Shown piece by piece: positions 10,116-21,516 of a stretch of DNA of 64,000 nucleotides. The number at the start of each line of letters is the position of its first letter. The stretch's first letter is position 1. The position numbers were made by a program, and so were the translations under genes. Origin of the DNA: Begonia masoniana (taxonomy: Eukaryota > Streptophyta > Magnoliopsida > Cucurbitales > Begoniaceae); contig CM039510.1 in the NCBI GenBank assembly GCA_022432975.1, forward strand, positions 35,627,468 through 35,691,467, read 5' to 3'. The notes under the pieces are model-generated. The model saw nothing but the letters and a program-made list of their open reading frames with translations. It was not told the DNA's origin and made no database searches.

Positions 10116-11417
10116 GGTTAGGTATTCTCTGCAAGAACGTAGAAGGTGAAGTAAAATAGGACCTCACAACACTCCCTCACGTGTTTCACTCGAAAATGTG
10201 GAAAATCACTCAATTTCACTCGTGTTTGCACTCAATAATACTGGCTTTTATCTTTAGATATGCTCTCCCACTAATGCCTTTTTCCACTCGATTTTTTTTT
10301 TTTAACTAATCAAATAGTAATAAATGAGTCTTCCTGCAATAACAAAAATTGACAAACCAAAAAATAAAAAGAACAATAAAAAAATAATGGCAAAATAGGT
10401 ACTACAATTTCGAAACAAATAAGAAAGTAGAAGGTGAAGAGATATTGGACCTCACAGCACTCCCTCACGTGTTTCACATGAAATGAAGAAAAATCACTCA
10501 ATTGCACTGGTGTTTACACTCAATAATATTGGCTGTTACCCTCTAATATGCTCACTCACTCGTGCCTTTTTCCACTTGAATTCTCTTTGATTTCTTTCGA
10601 AACTAACCGAATAGTAATGGAAGTTCACAAGTGGCGAACTAAACAAGACAAACCAAAATAACAGACACTACAATTAGTGATGAAAGAACTAGCTCAAAAT
10701 AGTATAAGGATGTAAAGGAACAATCCAATGAGGTAAGGTAGTTAAATAGATTTAGAGAATCACAATTTTTTTTTTTTTGAATTTGTAACCGAATTGGTAA
10801 CCGAATTTGTAACAGAATTGGTAGCCGAATTTGTAGATAACGTTTTAGTGCCCAAACCAAATCGGAATTTGACGTTCAGGTATGATTTGGAAAGATACAA
10901 ATCTCATCTAACAACTTAAAGAATAACAATTTCGCAATCGGAATCGTTATCAAGATGAAAACTACGAAATACTTTTGAGCATCACCAATCCTTGACAGTT
11001 ACAAAATTTCACTTTTGAATAAGCAAACAAGATCCGATTTTGACGTTTCAATACAGATCGGAAAGATAAAACGCTAATTCACAAATCATAAGAGGCTGAC
11101 AATTTTGTTTGAGGTCTATAAAATATTCGAATGATTAAAATGGTTTTAACCAGATTCGAGTACACCAGAACGAAATCGACGACAGTTACAAAAAATGTAA
11201 ATTTGAATAGGCAAACAAGATCCGATTTTAACGTTTCAACACAGATCGGAAAGCTAACACGACGTTCTATGATTCATATGAAGACGATATTTTCGTTTGA
11301 TGCATATTTGAATAGCGAATCAACGAGACAAATTGAAACAGATTTCAAGACTCAAGAACAAAATTTCTGAAACAAAACAAAACGGAAAGGAGGGATAGAA
11401 CCTGACGAACTCGATTT
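10116..11417 (-). other. Untranslated leader of the Reina-like element with an internal direct repeat
   Basis: No coding frame of note lies here. A segment of about 150 bp at 10141-10292 is imperfectly repeated at 10429-10580; both contain CTCCCTCACGTGTTTCAC and TCAATAATA. Short AT-rich repeats of the type GAATTGGTAACCGAATTTG lie at 10780-10835. The region separates the primer site from the gag start. Confidence 0.7.
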
Positions 11418-11430
11418 GTCTCTAATACCA
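11418..11430 (-). other. Primer binding site of the Reina-like element
   Basis: On the minus strand it reads TGGTATTAGAGAC, two bases after the LTR. It differs at few positions from the tRNA-iMet complement TGGTATCAGAGC. Confidence 0.75.
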
Positions 11431-11432
11431 AA

Positions 11433-12131
11433 TGATGCGAACCACGCCAACGATGTGACGGTGACCCACGATCAAAATATTGGCGTCGTTGCTAACCCAG
11501 AATCTACAAGTTCGAAGAGGAAATCCTTGACCCGAAATCTATACAGATCCGAACCTTGGAATAAGGAGGACGCCACAAACGAATATGCCTGTTCGTTTGA
11601 TGAGTCAGATTTTGAACGCCACAAGGAGAACCTTGATAAGTTTGGAGTTTCTTCAAGAAACTAAGAGAAATTCTCTCACAATTAGATAAAACCTGAATCT
11701 CTCTTAAATCAAATAGTTTTGCCATTAAATAGGCTACACATTAAAATTAAATTAAATAATTAAAAAAAATGAAAATAAAAATAAAATAACTAATAAAATC
11801 GTGAGATAATGATCATTGGCTTGATCAGATGTCATCACATGTTTAAACTCCATTTGAACGTAATTTGAATAGATTCAGCTGGATAAGATCTTTTTCTACG
11901 AGATTTGTTTGATTTGCATGTGCTTTGCATGTGACTTTTTAATTCCTCGTATACGCATGTGCTTGGCGCATGTCCTCTTTAATTCTTACTTGTGCATGTG
12001 CATTGCACCTCCCTTTCTTCAAAAGATCTTCCAATAATCTTGGGCTTCTTGCTCTTGCCATTGGGCCCGCCGTATCTTCAATTGGATCCTTATTCTTGGG
12101 CTTTGACTTGGTCTGAACTTGGATCACATCA
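11433..12131 (-). repeat. 5' LTR (element sense) of the Reina-like element
   Basis: It is the near-exact second copy of 7625-8322 (699 bp). It is followed at 12132-12136 by the target duplicate aggtg, after which the Tekay-1 integrase frame resumes. Confidence 0.93.
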
Positions 12132-12532
12132 AGGTGTCACCATTCAAAGGAGTTGTGAGATTTGGGAAGAGAGGAAAGTTGAACCCCAGATACATTGGAC
12201 CATTTTTGATCTTGAAAAGGATTGGGAAGACAGCCTACCAGTTACAGCTACCAACTTCTATGGAAGGAATCCATGATGTGTTTCATATTTCCATGCTTAA
12301 GAAATGTGTACGAGACCCTTCTCAGATTGTGGAATAGCAGAGTATTGAAGTTCACCCTATTCTTACATATGAGGAGAAACCGGTAAGAATTTTAGACCAT
12401 GCAGTGAAGGTATTGCGCAACAAAGAGGTTCCACTAGTAAAAGTCTTATGGCATAATCAGAACATAGAGGAGACAACTTGGGAGCGCCAGCAAGACATGA
12501 TGGACCAACATCCAGAATTATTCAGGTACTGA
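12132..12532 (+). pseudogene. Tekay-1 integrase C-terminus and chromodomain-like tail
   Basis: It continues the pol frame after the 4512-base insertion, which is a multiple of three. The motifs SPFKGVVRFGKRGKLNPRY, GPFLILKRIG and VFHISMLKKCVRDP are the integrase C-terminal (GPF/Y) region. After a stop at 12335-12337, the frame runs on through EEKPVRILD, VPLVKVLWHN and ETTWERQQDMM to TGA at 12530-12532. The last part is the degenerate chromodomain of Tekay/Del elements, which in this family is thought to guide insertion to heterochromatin. Confidence 0.87.
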
Positions 12533-12554
12533 ATTTTGAGGACAAAATTCTTTT

Positions 12555-12567
12555 AAGGAGGGTAGAT
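12555..12567 (+). other. Polypurine tract of Tekay-1
   Basis: AAGGAGGGTAGAT ends directly at the 3' LTR start. The same tract type precedes the Tekay-3 3' LTR (62028-62040) and, on the minus strand, the LARD LTR (33699-33711). Confidence 0.85.
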
Positions 12568-14832
12568 TGTAATACCCGGTTCTCTCAAACCGTTTCTCTA
12601 TTCCTTTTAAACTAATGGCACAATTTATATGGCAATATTAAATGTAGGGTTAGTGGATGACTAGGCAAGGGCATAAGGGTAATTAGAAACTCAAAGGTGG
12701 ATAACGTATTTAAGGAAACTATTAATGAAGTAGCCGCCACTGTTTATTTCATTTCCTCTCCATTCTCAGCTCCTCAGCTTAGCAGAGCGCGATAGGAGAC
12801 CCCCTTCGACTTCCTCCAGCGATTTCCTCCGAACTTGGTGAGTTTTGCTTCTATTTCTTGTTACATTGTATCTATCATTGGTAGGAGGGATGATAAATGA
12901 GTTTTTGAGAAGGCGGTAAGCGAGTGGTGGTTTCGGTTTAGGTTGAAATCGGGAATGCACAATGACTAGAGTTCCCAAAACAGTTTCCCTTAGATTTCTA
13001 GTGGTTTAGAATGAAGATTAGAGGAAATTTAATGTATGCTCTGTCTATGGTTTTAGGTTTGAGTAATACTCGAAGTAGCTTGCAACCAAGTTTTTCCAGG
13101 AGACCAGGTAAGTAAAGTATTGCTTGCGCCTTCGGGCCTACATCACAAGACAGTAGGGTTTGCGCGTGATTGTGAACATTTATTTTCAGCATGACATGCA
13201 TCATATTTTAAAGGTACACAAAAATGAATTTGAATGCATATTGGTATGGTAAGGATTGAACATAATGAAACAGCTAAACGAATTAGCTTTACTGTTAAGG
13301 GAACTAATCCAACCCTTAATGAGACAGTGGATATTTATACTTTGGGAGAGTTGATCCAACTCCCAATTTCACAGGGGGATCTGAACAGTGAATCAGCTTT
13401 ACTGTTAAGGGAACTAATCCAACCCTTAATGAGACAGTGGATATTTATACTTTGGGAGAGTTGATCCAACTCCCAACTTCACAGGGGGATCTGAATAGAA
13501 ACGACGCATGAACAACTAAGAGGAGAAAGTAGAAATTGCATGTTTAGGAATTCATGTTTCAGCATTTCATTCCTTTTTCATTATTGCTTTGCTTACTTAG
13601 CATTAGGCTAATAGATGAGTTTTGTGATGTAGGTGTTGAGGATACTGCAGGTGATTTTCCTGAATGCCCAGATGATTAGAAGTGGTTGGAGGAATACATT
13701 CATGCCTCGGTCTGGTAAACTGATGAGGCGGGTTAACTGTTGTCTGCTATGGTGCGGGTTTAGTTGATAATTGCTTTAATTTGAGTATGATGAGTTTTCA
13801 TGACAGTAGAGATTTTAATATTGTGACTATGTTTTGAGTTTTACTGATACTAGAGATCTGAGAGTTTTAAGTATTGGTTTTACTGGGCTTGAACATTTCA
13901 ATGTGAGTTGTTTCTGAATGGTCTTGATGAAATAAGTAAATTCCTTTCTGAATTGGTGTCGTGTATGTATAGCGAGAAGTAGTTGAAATGTCGCTCTTAA
14001 TTCTATCGGAAGATGCCTTAAGAAAAGTCATCGGATGATGTAGGTTAGTTCTATCGGAAGATGCCTTAGGAAAAGTCATCGGATGATGTAGGTTAATTCT
14101 ATCGGAAGATGCCTTAAGAAAAGTCATCGGATGATGTAGGTTAATTCTATCGGAAGATGCCTTGAGAAAAGTCATCGGTGATGTAGGTTAATTCTATCGG
14201 AAGATGCCTCAAGAACAGCCATCGGATGATGTCTCAGTAAAGTCACCGGTACATGAGGTTTTTTTTATCGGAAGGTGTAGGTCAAAGTCCATCGGATGAT
14301 GTCTCGGTAAACTCATCGGCAGATGCGTGCTGACGTCATCGGTAGATGTAGGAGGATTTTTGTCGTATAGTCATCGGAAGATGTAGAGTGTATTTTGTCG
14401 TTTGCGATCGGATGAGGTTGGATAATTGATTGTCCGGCTGACGTCACCAGTAGGTACAGTCTATCGAGAGATGTCTTTTGGCTGACGTCATCGGCAGAAG
14501 CCTTCTATCTTCTGTTTCTACTTCTTCCGTTGACTTTACCAATCGGCAGATGTGTTTGACCTCTGCGACTTTTCTAGTATTTCGCTGTTTAAACTTAATT
14601 TTCTATTTGCCGATTGTTTCTTAACAATTCAAACAACATTTCGTAGTTTGTTTAACTTCATTGTTGTTCAAATGATTTCCGCTGCAAGTATTTAAATGTT
14701 TTGAAGTTTCCTTTTGAAAAAAAAGAATGTTAAATTTAGATTTTTGAGAGAGTTTTAAATTTAGTCCAAGGTTTCTTAGTTACGTACGGTTTATGAGTAA
14801 CAAACCGGGTTCAGATAACTCGGGGTGTTATA
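12568..14832 (+). repeat. 3' LTR of Tekay-1 (2265 bp)
   Basis: It is a near-identical copy of 1118-3385 with the same repeats, arms (13137-13148 and 13622-13633) and TGTTATA end. Athila-A coding sequence resumes after the target duplicate at 14833-14837. Confidence 0.93.
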
Positions 14833-14837
14833 ATTTC

Positions 14838-15906
14838 CCTCTACCTTTTATCGATCAAATGCTGGACAAGCTAGCGAGCAAGAGATTTTACTGCTTTCTA
14901 GATGGTTATTCTGGGTATAATCAGATCACCATTGCTCCCGAGGATCAAGAGAAATCTACCTTCACATGCCCATATGGAACATTTACTTTTAGGAGGATGC
15001 CTTTCGGGTTGTGTAATGCACCAGCAACATTCCAGCGCTGCATGATGGCCATTTTTTCAGATATGGTTAAAGAGTGTTTGGAGATATTTATGGATGATTT
15101 CTCAATTGTGGGGGAATCTTTCGACTTATGTTTAAAGAATCTGGAGAAGGTTCTGAAAAGATGCATGGAAACAAACCTTGTACTCAATTGGGAAAAATGT
15201 CACTTCATGGTTGCAGAATAAATAGTACTTGGACATTGAGTTTCAGAGAAAGGGTTGGAAGTGGGCCAAGCAAAGGTGGAAATCATTTAAAAACCGCCAC
15301 CACCGAAAACAGTTAAGGGGATCAGAAGTTTTTTGGGACATGCAGGATCTATCGCCGCTTTATTAAAGACTTCTTAAAAATTTCTAAACCGCTATGCATG
15401 TTATTAGAGCAGAACACTTCTTTTAACTTTGACAGAAACTGTTTGGAAGCATTTAATTTGTTGAAATAAAAGTTGATCACAGCACCAGTGATAGCAGCAC
15501 CTGATTGGGCTTTACCGTTTATTTTGATGTGCGATGCAAGTGATTATGCTGTGGAAGTAGTGTTGGGACAGAAAAAAGACAGAATATTCCATTCCATCTA
15601 TTATGTCAACAAAACTCTAAATAAAGCTCAAAGGAATTACACAACTACTGAAAAAGAACTACTGGCAGTGGTATCAAAGCATATTTGATAGGAACAAAAG
15701 TGATTGTGTATACCGACCATGCAACAATCAAGTACTTGGTTGTGAAGAAGGATGCTAAACCAAGATTAATTCGCTGGGTGCTATTGCTTCAAGAGTTTGA
15801 TCTAGAAATCCGTGACAGAAAGGGGTGTGAAAACCAAGTTGCAGATCATTTGTCTCGATTAGAAAATATGAGTGAACAATGGCTTGAAGAAAACATTCCC
15901 AGATGA
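14838..15906 (+). pseudogene. Athila-A reverse transcriptase (rest) and RNase H
   Basis: RT resumes with [12 protein letters not shown] and holds [31 protein letters not shown] and the active-site motif FMDD (about 15088-15099), matching Athila-B closely. From 15219 on, stops (TAA, TGA) and frameshifts accumulate. RNase H is readable at 15473-15688 ([29 protein letters not shown]) and 15685-15906 ([20 protein letters not shown]) in two frames. It is non-functional. Confidence 0.88.
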
Positions 15907-17220
15907 ACAGATGTTGAAACTGGATGTATCTCCAGCGCCTTGGTATGCAGCCTTTGTCAATTATATTGTGAGTGATATCATCCCTCCTGACATAGATTAT
16001 CAGCAGAAAATGAAGTTCTTGAAGGATGTGAAACAATATTTTTGGAATGAACCATTCCTCTTCAAACAGTGCGCGGATCAGTTTCTGAGAAGATGTCTAC
16101 CAGAGGAGAAAATGAAGCAAGTGCTGTAGCAATGCCATGCAGCATCATACAGAGGCCACTATGGAGGAACACGTACAGTAGCAAAAGTTTTGCAGTCAGG
16201 TTTGTACTGGCCTACCCTTTTTAAAGATGCTAATAATTTTGTTCAAAACTGTGACAGGTGCCAAAGAGTAGGAAACATATCAAGAAAACATGAGTTGCCG
16301 CTGACTAACATCATGGAGATTGAAGTTTTTGATATCTGTGGGATCGACTTCATGGAACCCTTCCCAGCATCCCATGGGAATCAATATATCCTCTTGGCAG
16401 TCGACTATGTTTCCAAGCTACAGCACTGCCAAACAATGAAGGGAAGAGTGTTCTAAAGTTTTTGCAGAAAAATATCTTCACAAGGTTTGGAACTCCCAGA
16501 GCGATTATTAGTGATGGATGATCTCATTTCTGCAACAGAGCTTTCACTGGTCTATTGAATAAATATGGAGTTAGACACAAAGTGACTACAGCATACCACC
16601 CACAGAGCAATAGCCAAGCAGAAGTGTCTAACAGGGAAATAAAATAGATTCTGAAGAAGGTAGTGAATTTGAATCGAAAGGACTGGTCACAAAAACTAGA
16701 CGACGCATTATGGGCGTACAAAATAACATATATAACTCCTCTAGGCACTACTCCATACAACATGATTTATGGAAAAGCTTGCCATCTTCCTGTAGAGTTA
16801 GAACACAAAGCTTTCTGGGCAATAAAAGCATTGAAATTAGATTTACAGCTAGCAGGAAGAAGTAGATTTTTACAGTTACAAGAATTAGAGGAGTTGAGAA
16901 TGGCAGCCTACGAGAATGCAAGGATTTATAAAGAGAAAGTAAAAAAATGGCATGATAGAAAAATACAGCAATGGATTTTTGAGAAGGGACAAAAGGTATT
17001 ACTCTTTAATTCCAGAATGAAGTTGTTTCTGGGTAAACTGAAATCAAGATGGTCTGGACCATTCGAAATCATGGAAATATTTCCATATGGCACACTGAAA
17101 TTACGTGATGAAAAAAGTGGCAGAAATTTCAAGGTAAATGGTCAGAGAGTAAAACATTATCATGGAGAAATATTGACAGAAATTACGTCAATTGCTCTTG
17201 AAGACAGCAAGGACAAGTGA
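15907..17220 (+). pseudogene. Athila-A integrase
   Basis: It starts with a linker and the HHCC zinc region (HYGGTRTVAKVLQSGLYW, CDRCQR), then the core (DICGIDFMEPFPASHG, AVDYVSK). A frameshift near 16416 breaks the core; its continuation lies in another frame ([29 protein letters not shown]) and has two more stops. The C-terminal third, 16663-17220, is open ([51 protein letters not shown]). This is the usual Athila integrase, now dead. Confidence 0.87.
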
Positions 17221-17703
17221 GGAAAAGGAAAGTCAGACTGATGACTTGGAAAAAAAAAAATCAAGCGCTTATTGAGAGGCAACCCAATGTCTAGTATCCT
17301 TTTTTATATCCTTTAGTTTTTGTCAAGAATAATGGTGATGCTACTACATTTGCTGTAGCGTCATAGATAATCGAAATAAAGTTAAATACGTAGGTTTAAT
17401 TTTAAAGCTAGTCATTTACTTTTATTTTAAGCTAGTTATTTATTCTAAAGTGTTTACCTTACCGCCCAATTATTTTCAAAAAAGGGGGGGGGGGGGGGGG
17501 GGGGGGGGAGGGTGGGGTGCGAAATAATTAATAGAGATTTTTCTAATTATTTAAATTGACCGTTCTCACAAAAAATTTTCATCTCTGTCGAATTTTCAGA
17601 TTTCTACTTTCCTTTTCTGAAGCCCTAGCGCCGCTGCAGCAATCCTTCAGAATCTTGCCTCTCACGACATCTCCTTTCCCCTTTCAGGATACCACACACC
17701 ATC
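17221..17703 (+). other. Athila-A pol-ORF3 spacer with a 25-base G run
   Basis: No ORF was found. An uninterrupted run of 25 G lies at 17484-17508, followed by AGGGTGGGG. Such a run could form a G-quadruplex and is also prone to length errors in sequencing. A C/T-rich tract precedes ORF3. Confidence 0.6.
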
Positions 17704-18910
17704 ATGAGATCTAAAAGCTCTGCACACAAATCAGTTGAGGACTTGCATAAACCAGAATTCATCTCCGACACCGCGAAGCTTTGGTATGACCAAAGTATGA
17801 CAAAAAAAACTTTTGCTCTAGAGAAAGTATTTTTTTTTTTCAGAAGGCACCAAGAAAGGGTACCCGGCCTATGTCTCTTCAATAATTCACGAGCGCCGCT
17901 GGAAAATATTTTGTACTATGCTAGAAGAGGTCATAACGCCCTTGGTTCACAAATTCTACGCTAACTTTGATGGCGAGCTACCTCAGATTGTACGGGTCAG
18001 AAAACGAAAGGTGAAAATTACGCCGGCCGTGATAAACTCCTTTTATGATTTAGACGAAGTAGATGACGAGTTTTACATTTACGTGGACAATCGTTCCCCA
18101 CCATTCCTGAAGACCGTGCTAAAGGAAATCGCTGAACCAGACACCGATTGGATCGTTTCAAAGACTGGCTCCTTCTCACTCCCCCGAATGAAATTACTAC
18201 CAAAGGAGAGAGTATGGTACCATTTTCTTAAAAGTTGTTTATTACCTTCCTCTCATGAACAACATGTTACTAAGGATAGGGCAATCTTGTTATACTGTAT
18301 TCTCACTGGAAAGAGAATTAATATTGGCTCTATTATTTATCGGACCTTGTGTGCTAATGCATTGCGCCCAAAAGGACAATTTCTTTTTCCTTCTCTCATA
18401 ACAGGGCTCTGTGAACATGCAGGTGTAGTTTATGAAGAAAGGGAAGAGAAACTTGCATCAGCACTGGGTATTACCCCTTCGGTAGTAAGATGAATAACAC
18501 TCAGTAATTCAGGGGAAGAAGAGACAGAGGAGGATGTAGAATCTAGAAACAAAAGTGCACACCATCCTAATGCTACAAGCAGAGCTGTAGCATCAGTCGA
18601 GAACACAGTATACCAGCAACAAATCATGGAGGGATTAAAGCTTCTCGATGAAAGACTAGCTAAGCAGCAAGAGACTCTACTCATGCTGGAGCAGCACATG
18701 AGCCAACAAGAAGTCCAACAATTTCACATGGATGCAAGGCTCAAAAGAATGAAAAGAAAGAGCAGAGTGTTCTGGCACTATAGCAAATTTCGGGACATAG
18801 CGTTGGCCGAGAGCTTAAATAGGCCACCCAAAGAACCCAAGACAACCTTCCCTGACTTTCCCATAATGCTGCTCCAGGACTCGGACTCTGAATCAGAACC
18901 CGCAACATAA
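17704..18910 (+). pseudogene. Athila-A ORF3 (plant-transposon protein domain type)
   Basis: The position after pol matches the third ORF of Athila elements. It starts at ATG 17704, shifts frame at a T run near 17830, then reads openly through KFYANFDGELPQIVRVRKRK, KDRAILLYCILTGKRINIG and GLCEHAGV to a TGA at 18491-18493. The same frame continues to 18910 with a Gln-rich, probably coiled-coil stretch (LLDERLAKQQETLLMLEQHM) and an acidic end (QDSDSESEPAT). The conserved pattern KDRA-LL-CIL-INIG is shared with Athila-B ORF3 (46317-47261) and fits the family named putative plant transposon protein domain. Its role is unknown; no membrane segment was seen. Confidence 0.7.
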
Positions 18911-19997
18911 TCATCTAGGGAAGTACTTAACCCCTAGTTTTGCTTTATTTTGTTTAAATTTTAAACTCTATTTTGTTCGACAGTGGGACACTATCGAGGC
19001 AATAGGATGGATTGGCTGTTGACTGTGACACATATCCAATGAATAGCAATGAAATTTTTAAGTATTTTCTAATTGAGTAAGTTGATTGAATAATGCCACT
19101 ATCACAAATTATTAGAAACTAATTAACAATTATTCCCATGAGCTTATTTTTCTTTTCCTAACACACAAACTCCTTTTAGTTGCTAAGGAATATCATCCTT
19201 ATTAGGCCTTACAATTATAGGTAGATGACAACAATTCAATGTTTGATTAAGAAAATTAGCTACGAAAGACTTCTTCTAAAAAAAAATAAAATAAAAAATA
19301 AAAAAATTAAAAAAATTAAAACATAATAAGTTTGGGGGTTATACCGAAAAAAATGAATAAGTGCAATTTCTTCATCTACTTTCAATTTCAAGTGAGTCTT
19401 TTGGATACTCGATGGGTATAAATAAATTAGAGGAACTTTAAGAGGAACTCCGTTGCACAATTATTGACTGTACTTCTCTATTATTTTATATGAGTATGTA
19501 TCTTTAAGTGACACTACTGAGTAACCGGAGGTCTTCATGACCAATGTTGTCAATCGTGTAAAAATGTAGTATGACTTATAGAGAAAGTCAATATAAAAAT
19601 TGTATATCCCCCTTGCTTATTTGTGTATTATGTTATACTAAAAAAAACATAAAATAAAAAAAAAATTAAAAAAAAAACCTTTGAAAGCTAATTAACTTAG
19701 GAAAGCCATTGAAGAATTGGTATTCTATGATATTCATTGTGATGTTTAGTTTGGATTTTTGAACTTTGCAATTCAAGAGGAGTTTGAGCACACACGTACT
19801 TTGAAAATTAGTTCATTGGGAAATAAATCTATATTGGTTGATTTTAATTGTGATAGTGAAAATTTTCAATAATTTACGAGTTTCGAAATATTTTGAAAAT
19901 TACAGAGCATTTGTTAATGTTACCTTGGGAATTTATTTAATTTTGACATTGTTTTGCATCACTCGAGTACGAGTAATGGTTCAAGTTCGGGGGTATT
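18911..19997 (+). other. Athila-A 3' untranslated spacer ending in a polypurine tract
   Basis: It is AT-rich and without an ORF worth noting. A sequence AAGTTTGGGGGTT near 19329 resembles a polypurine tract. The one that adjoins the LTR is CAAGTTCGGGGGTATT at 19982-19997, like the Athila-B tract. Confidence 0.6.
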
Positions 19998-21312
19998 TGA
20001 TAACTCTTAAATTAGAGTTATTTTATACTATTTTTAATTAATAGAACTTGTATGATTTGAGTGAATGTTAGAAGAAATTAGTAGAATTTACTATAATTGC
20101 TGCAGGATGCTGCAGCATCAAGGGATTAGTTGAATTTAACGTATTCCATGCTTATTCTCTAATAAAAGCAGATTTTTATCACTAATTCGAATTTTATATT
20201 TATGCAAAGTTATTAGCGGGAAGATCAAATTCAAAGTAGGAAGATTATGAAGAGAGAGCGAATAAATCAAGAAGATTATTGTTACAAAACATGAAGGACA
20301 AAAATCAAGGAGAAAAGGAGAAATCGTTGCTAAAGAAAAAAATCTCGTTGCTAAAGAAAAAAATCATTCAGAAAATGATGAGAGAGAAAAGAGGCTAAAA
20401 TCAAGGAAAAAGCAAATAAATAGAAGGAGATCTAGAGAGAGAGAAAAGATATTATACATTTGGCACGCAGAAGACTGGGGGGATTTTTAGAGAAGACATC
20501 ACACGCTGAACGAGAAGAGCAGAGAGGAAGAGAACTGGACGACGGCAGAGAAGACAACCAAGCTTCCTTCTTCTACTTTTCATACTTTTTTCTTGTTGAA
20601 TATTTTTATTAGTTTTGCTATTTTCTTATGATTCTAGGATAGTTTCTTTTATCTTGGTTATGAGAGAAAGTACTCTTTATATGTGTTTATTTTGATCTAT
20701 GAATGCTTCGTATTTTTCACCGAACAATTGCTCATGATTTTTAATGCACAAATTGAATTGTGTCGATAGACAAATTTGATATCACATGTTTCTATTGTAT
20801 CGATAGGTAAATAGAAATTCTAAGATGCATGAATAATTAAATAAATTAAAATTGTTGCAAAGTAGCTAACATTAATTTATTTGGCTTTAAGAATAGGTTT
20901 ACATAAAAATTCAGATTAAGTTTTTACCTTTTTAAAGCTGAAAAGAAATTCTGAAACGAGTTTAACTAGGCAATTCGACAAAACCCTAGAAAAATTATTA
21001 GTTCTTGCTGTTATGTGATCAATGCTGTAGCATCAGTATTAAATGCATGTAATGAGGAAATCAACTCTAACCATGGCTTTTACCATATTTATCTCCTTAA
21101 TTCATTTCAATTTGAGTCTTTATTAATTCTAAATAATTTTATTTTATCATTCCTTGCCACTTATTTAAATTCAATATTCTCATTTTTATTTTTATATAAT
21201 TTTATCGCAATTTAATCTGATTAAGCATGTCCTCGTGGGATCGACTTTTATTTACTCTATTACTTCGTTAGTGACACGTGCACTTGCGTTAGGGTGTATA
21301 AAATCACTAACA
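19998..21312 (+). repeat. 3' LTR of Athila-A (about 1315 bp)
   Basis: It starts TGATAACTCTTAAATTAGAG and ends CACTAACA. Start and end layout match the Athila-B LTR, including the tail with GACACGTGCACTTGCGT (compare GACACGTACACTTGCGT in Athila-B). The 5' partner is outside the window, so the ends rest on comparison. Confidence 0.8.
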
Positions 21313-21511
21313 CTCCTCGGATTTTTCGGTCTCGTCCTAGGTAAGGGTGTTTGAGGAGCCCTCACATTCTGGTTCCTTATCTCTAACAAGAGTTGGTGTA
21401 AAGAGTCAAACTTGCTTCTTAACTCATGTAGCTATCCTTAAACACTAGACTCACCTTCTTTTTGGTTATTGCTTATGTATTAGTATCTCATTTTTGGGAG
21501 TTGTTGGCTCC
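21313..21511 (-). pseudogene. Degenerate minus-strand coding remnant, possibly gag of another LTR element
   Basis: Read on the minus strand, one frame gives LHELRSKFDSLHQLLLEI and RAPQTPLPRTRPKNPR, preceded by EGESSV and two stops. The amphipathic, coiled-coil-like stretch followed by a Pro/Arg region is like the N-terminal part of some retrotransposon Gag proteins, but I do not recognise the family. The piece is short, broken and cut by Athila-A and S1. Confidence 0.35.
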
Positions 21512-21516
21512 ACTCC

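Larger units (their letters stand above)
7625..12131 (-). mobile_element. Non-autonomous Reina-like LTR element nested in Tekay-1
   Basis: Near-identical LTRs of 698 and 699 bp (7625-8322 and 11433-12131) flank a 3.1-kb interior. The target duplication aggtg is at 7620-7624 and 12132-12136. On the minus strand a tRNA-iMet-like primer site adjoins the LTR at 11433, and a polypurine tract adjoins the LTR ending at 8322, so the element reads leftward. It carries one ORF that fuses Gag to the C-terminal tail of integrase and lacks protease, RT, RNase H and the integrase core. It must have moved with enzymes from another element. LTR identity suggests a recent insertion. Confidence 0.92.
1118..14832 (+). 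mobile_element. Tekay-1: complete but inactivated Tekay/Del-type chromovirus
   Basis: Two long LTRs (1118-3385 and 12568-14832) flank a gag-pol region. A tRNA-iMet primer site follows the 5' LTR and a polypurine tract precedes the 3' LTR. The target duplication is atttc on both sides, so both ends are certain. The two LTRs differ at only a small share of sites by eye, which suggests fairly recent insertion. The protein order PR-RT-RH-IN with a C-terminal chromodomain-like tail places it in the Tekay/Del chromoviruses. A Reina-like element at 7625-12131 interrupts the integrase. The LTRs end in TA rather than the usual CA. Confidence 0.93.
1..21312 (+). mobile_element. Athila-A: Athila-like Ty3/gypsy retrotransposon, 5' truncated by window edge
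   Basis: The order is protease, reverse transcriptase, RNase H, integrase, ORF3, polypurine tract and 3' LTR, which is the plan of Athila elements. The 5' LTR and gag lie left of the window. Tekay-1 (1118-14832) sits inside the reverse transcriptase with a 5-bp target duplication atttc at 1113-1117 and 14833-14837. Removing 13720 bases restores one frame (frame 2 before, frame 0 after, as expected). Several stops and frameshifts show it is old and dead. The 3' end is set by CA at 21312; the expected target duplicate ctcct (21313-21317) cannot be tested because the left end is missing. Confidence 0.88.
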
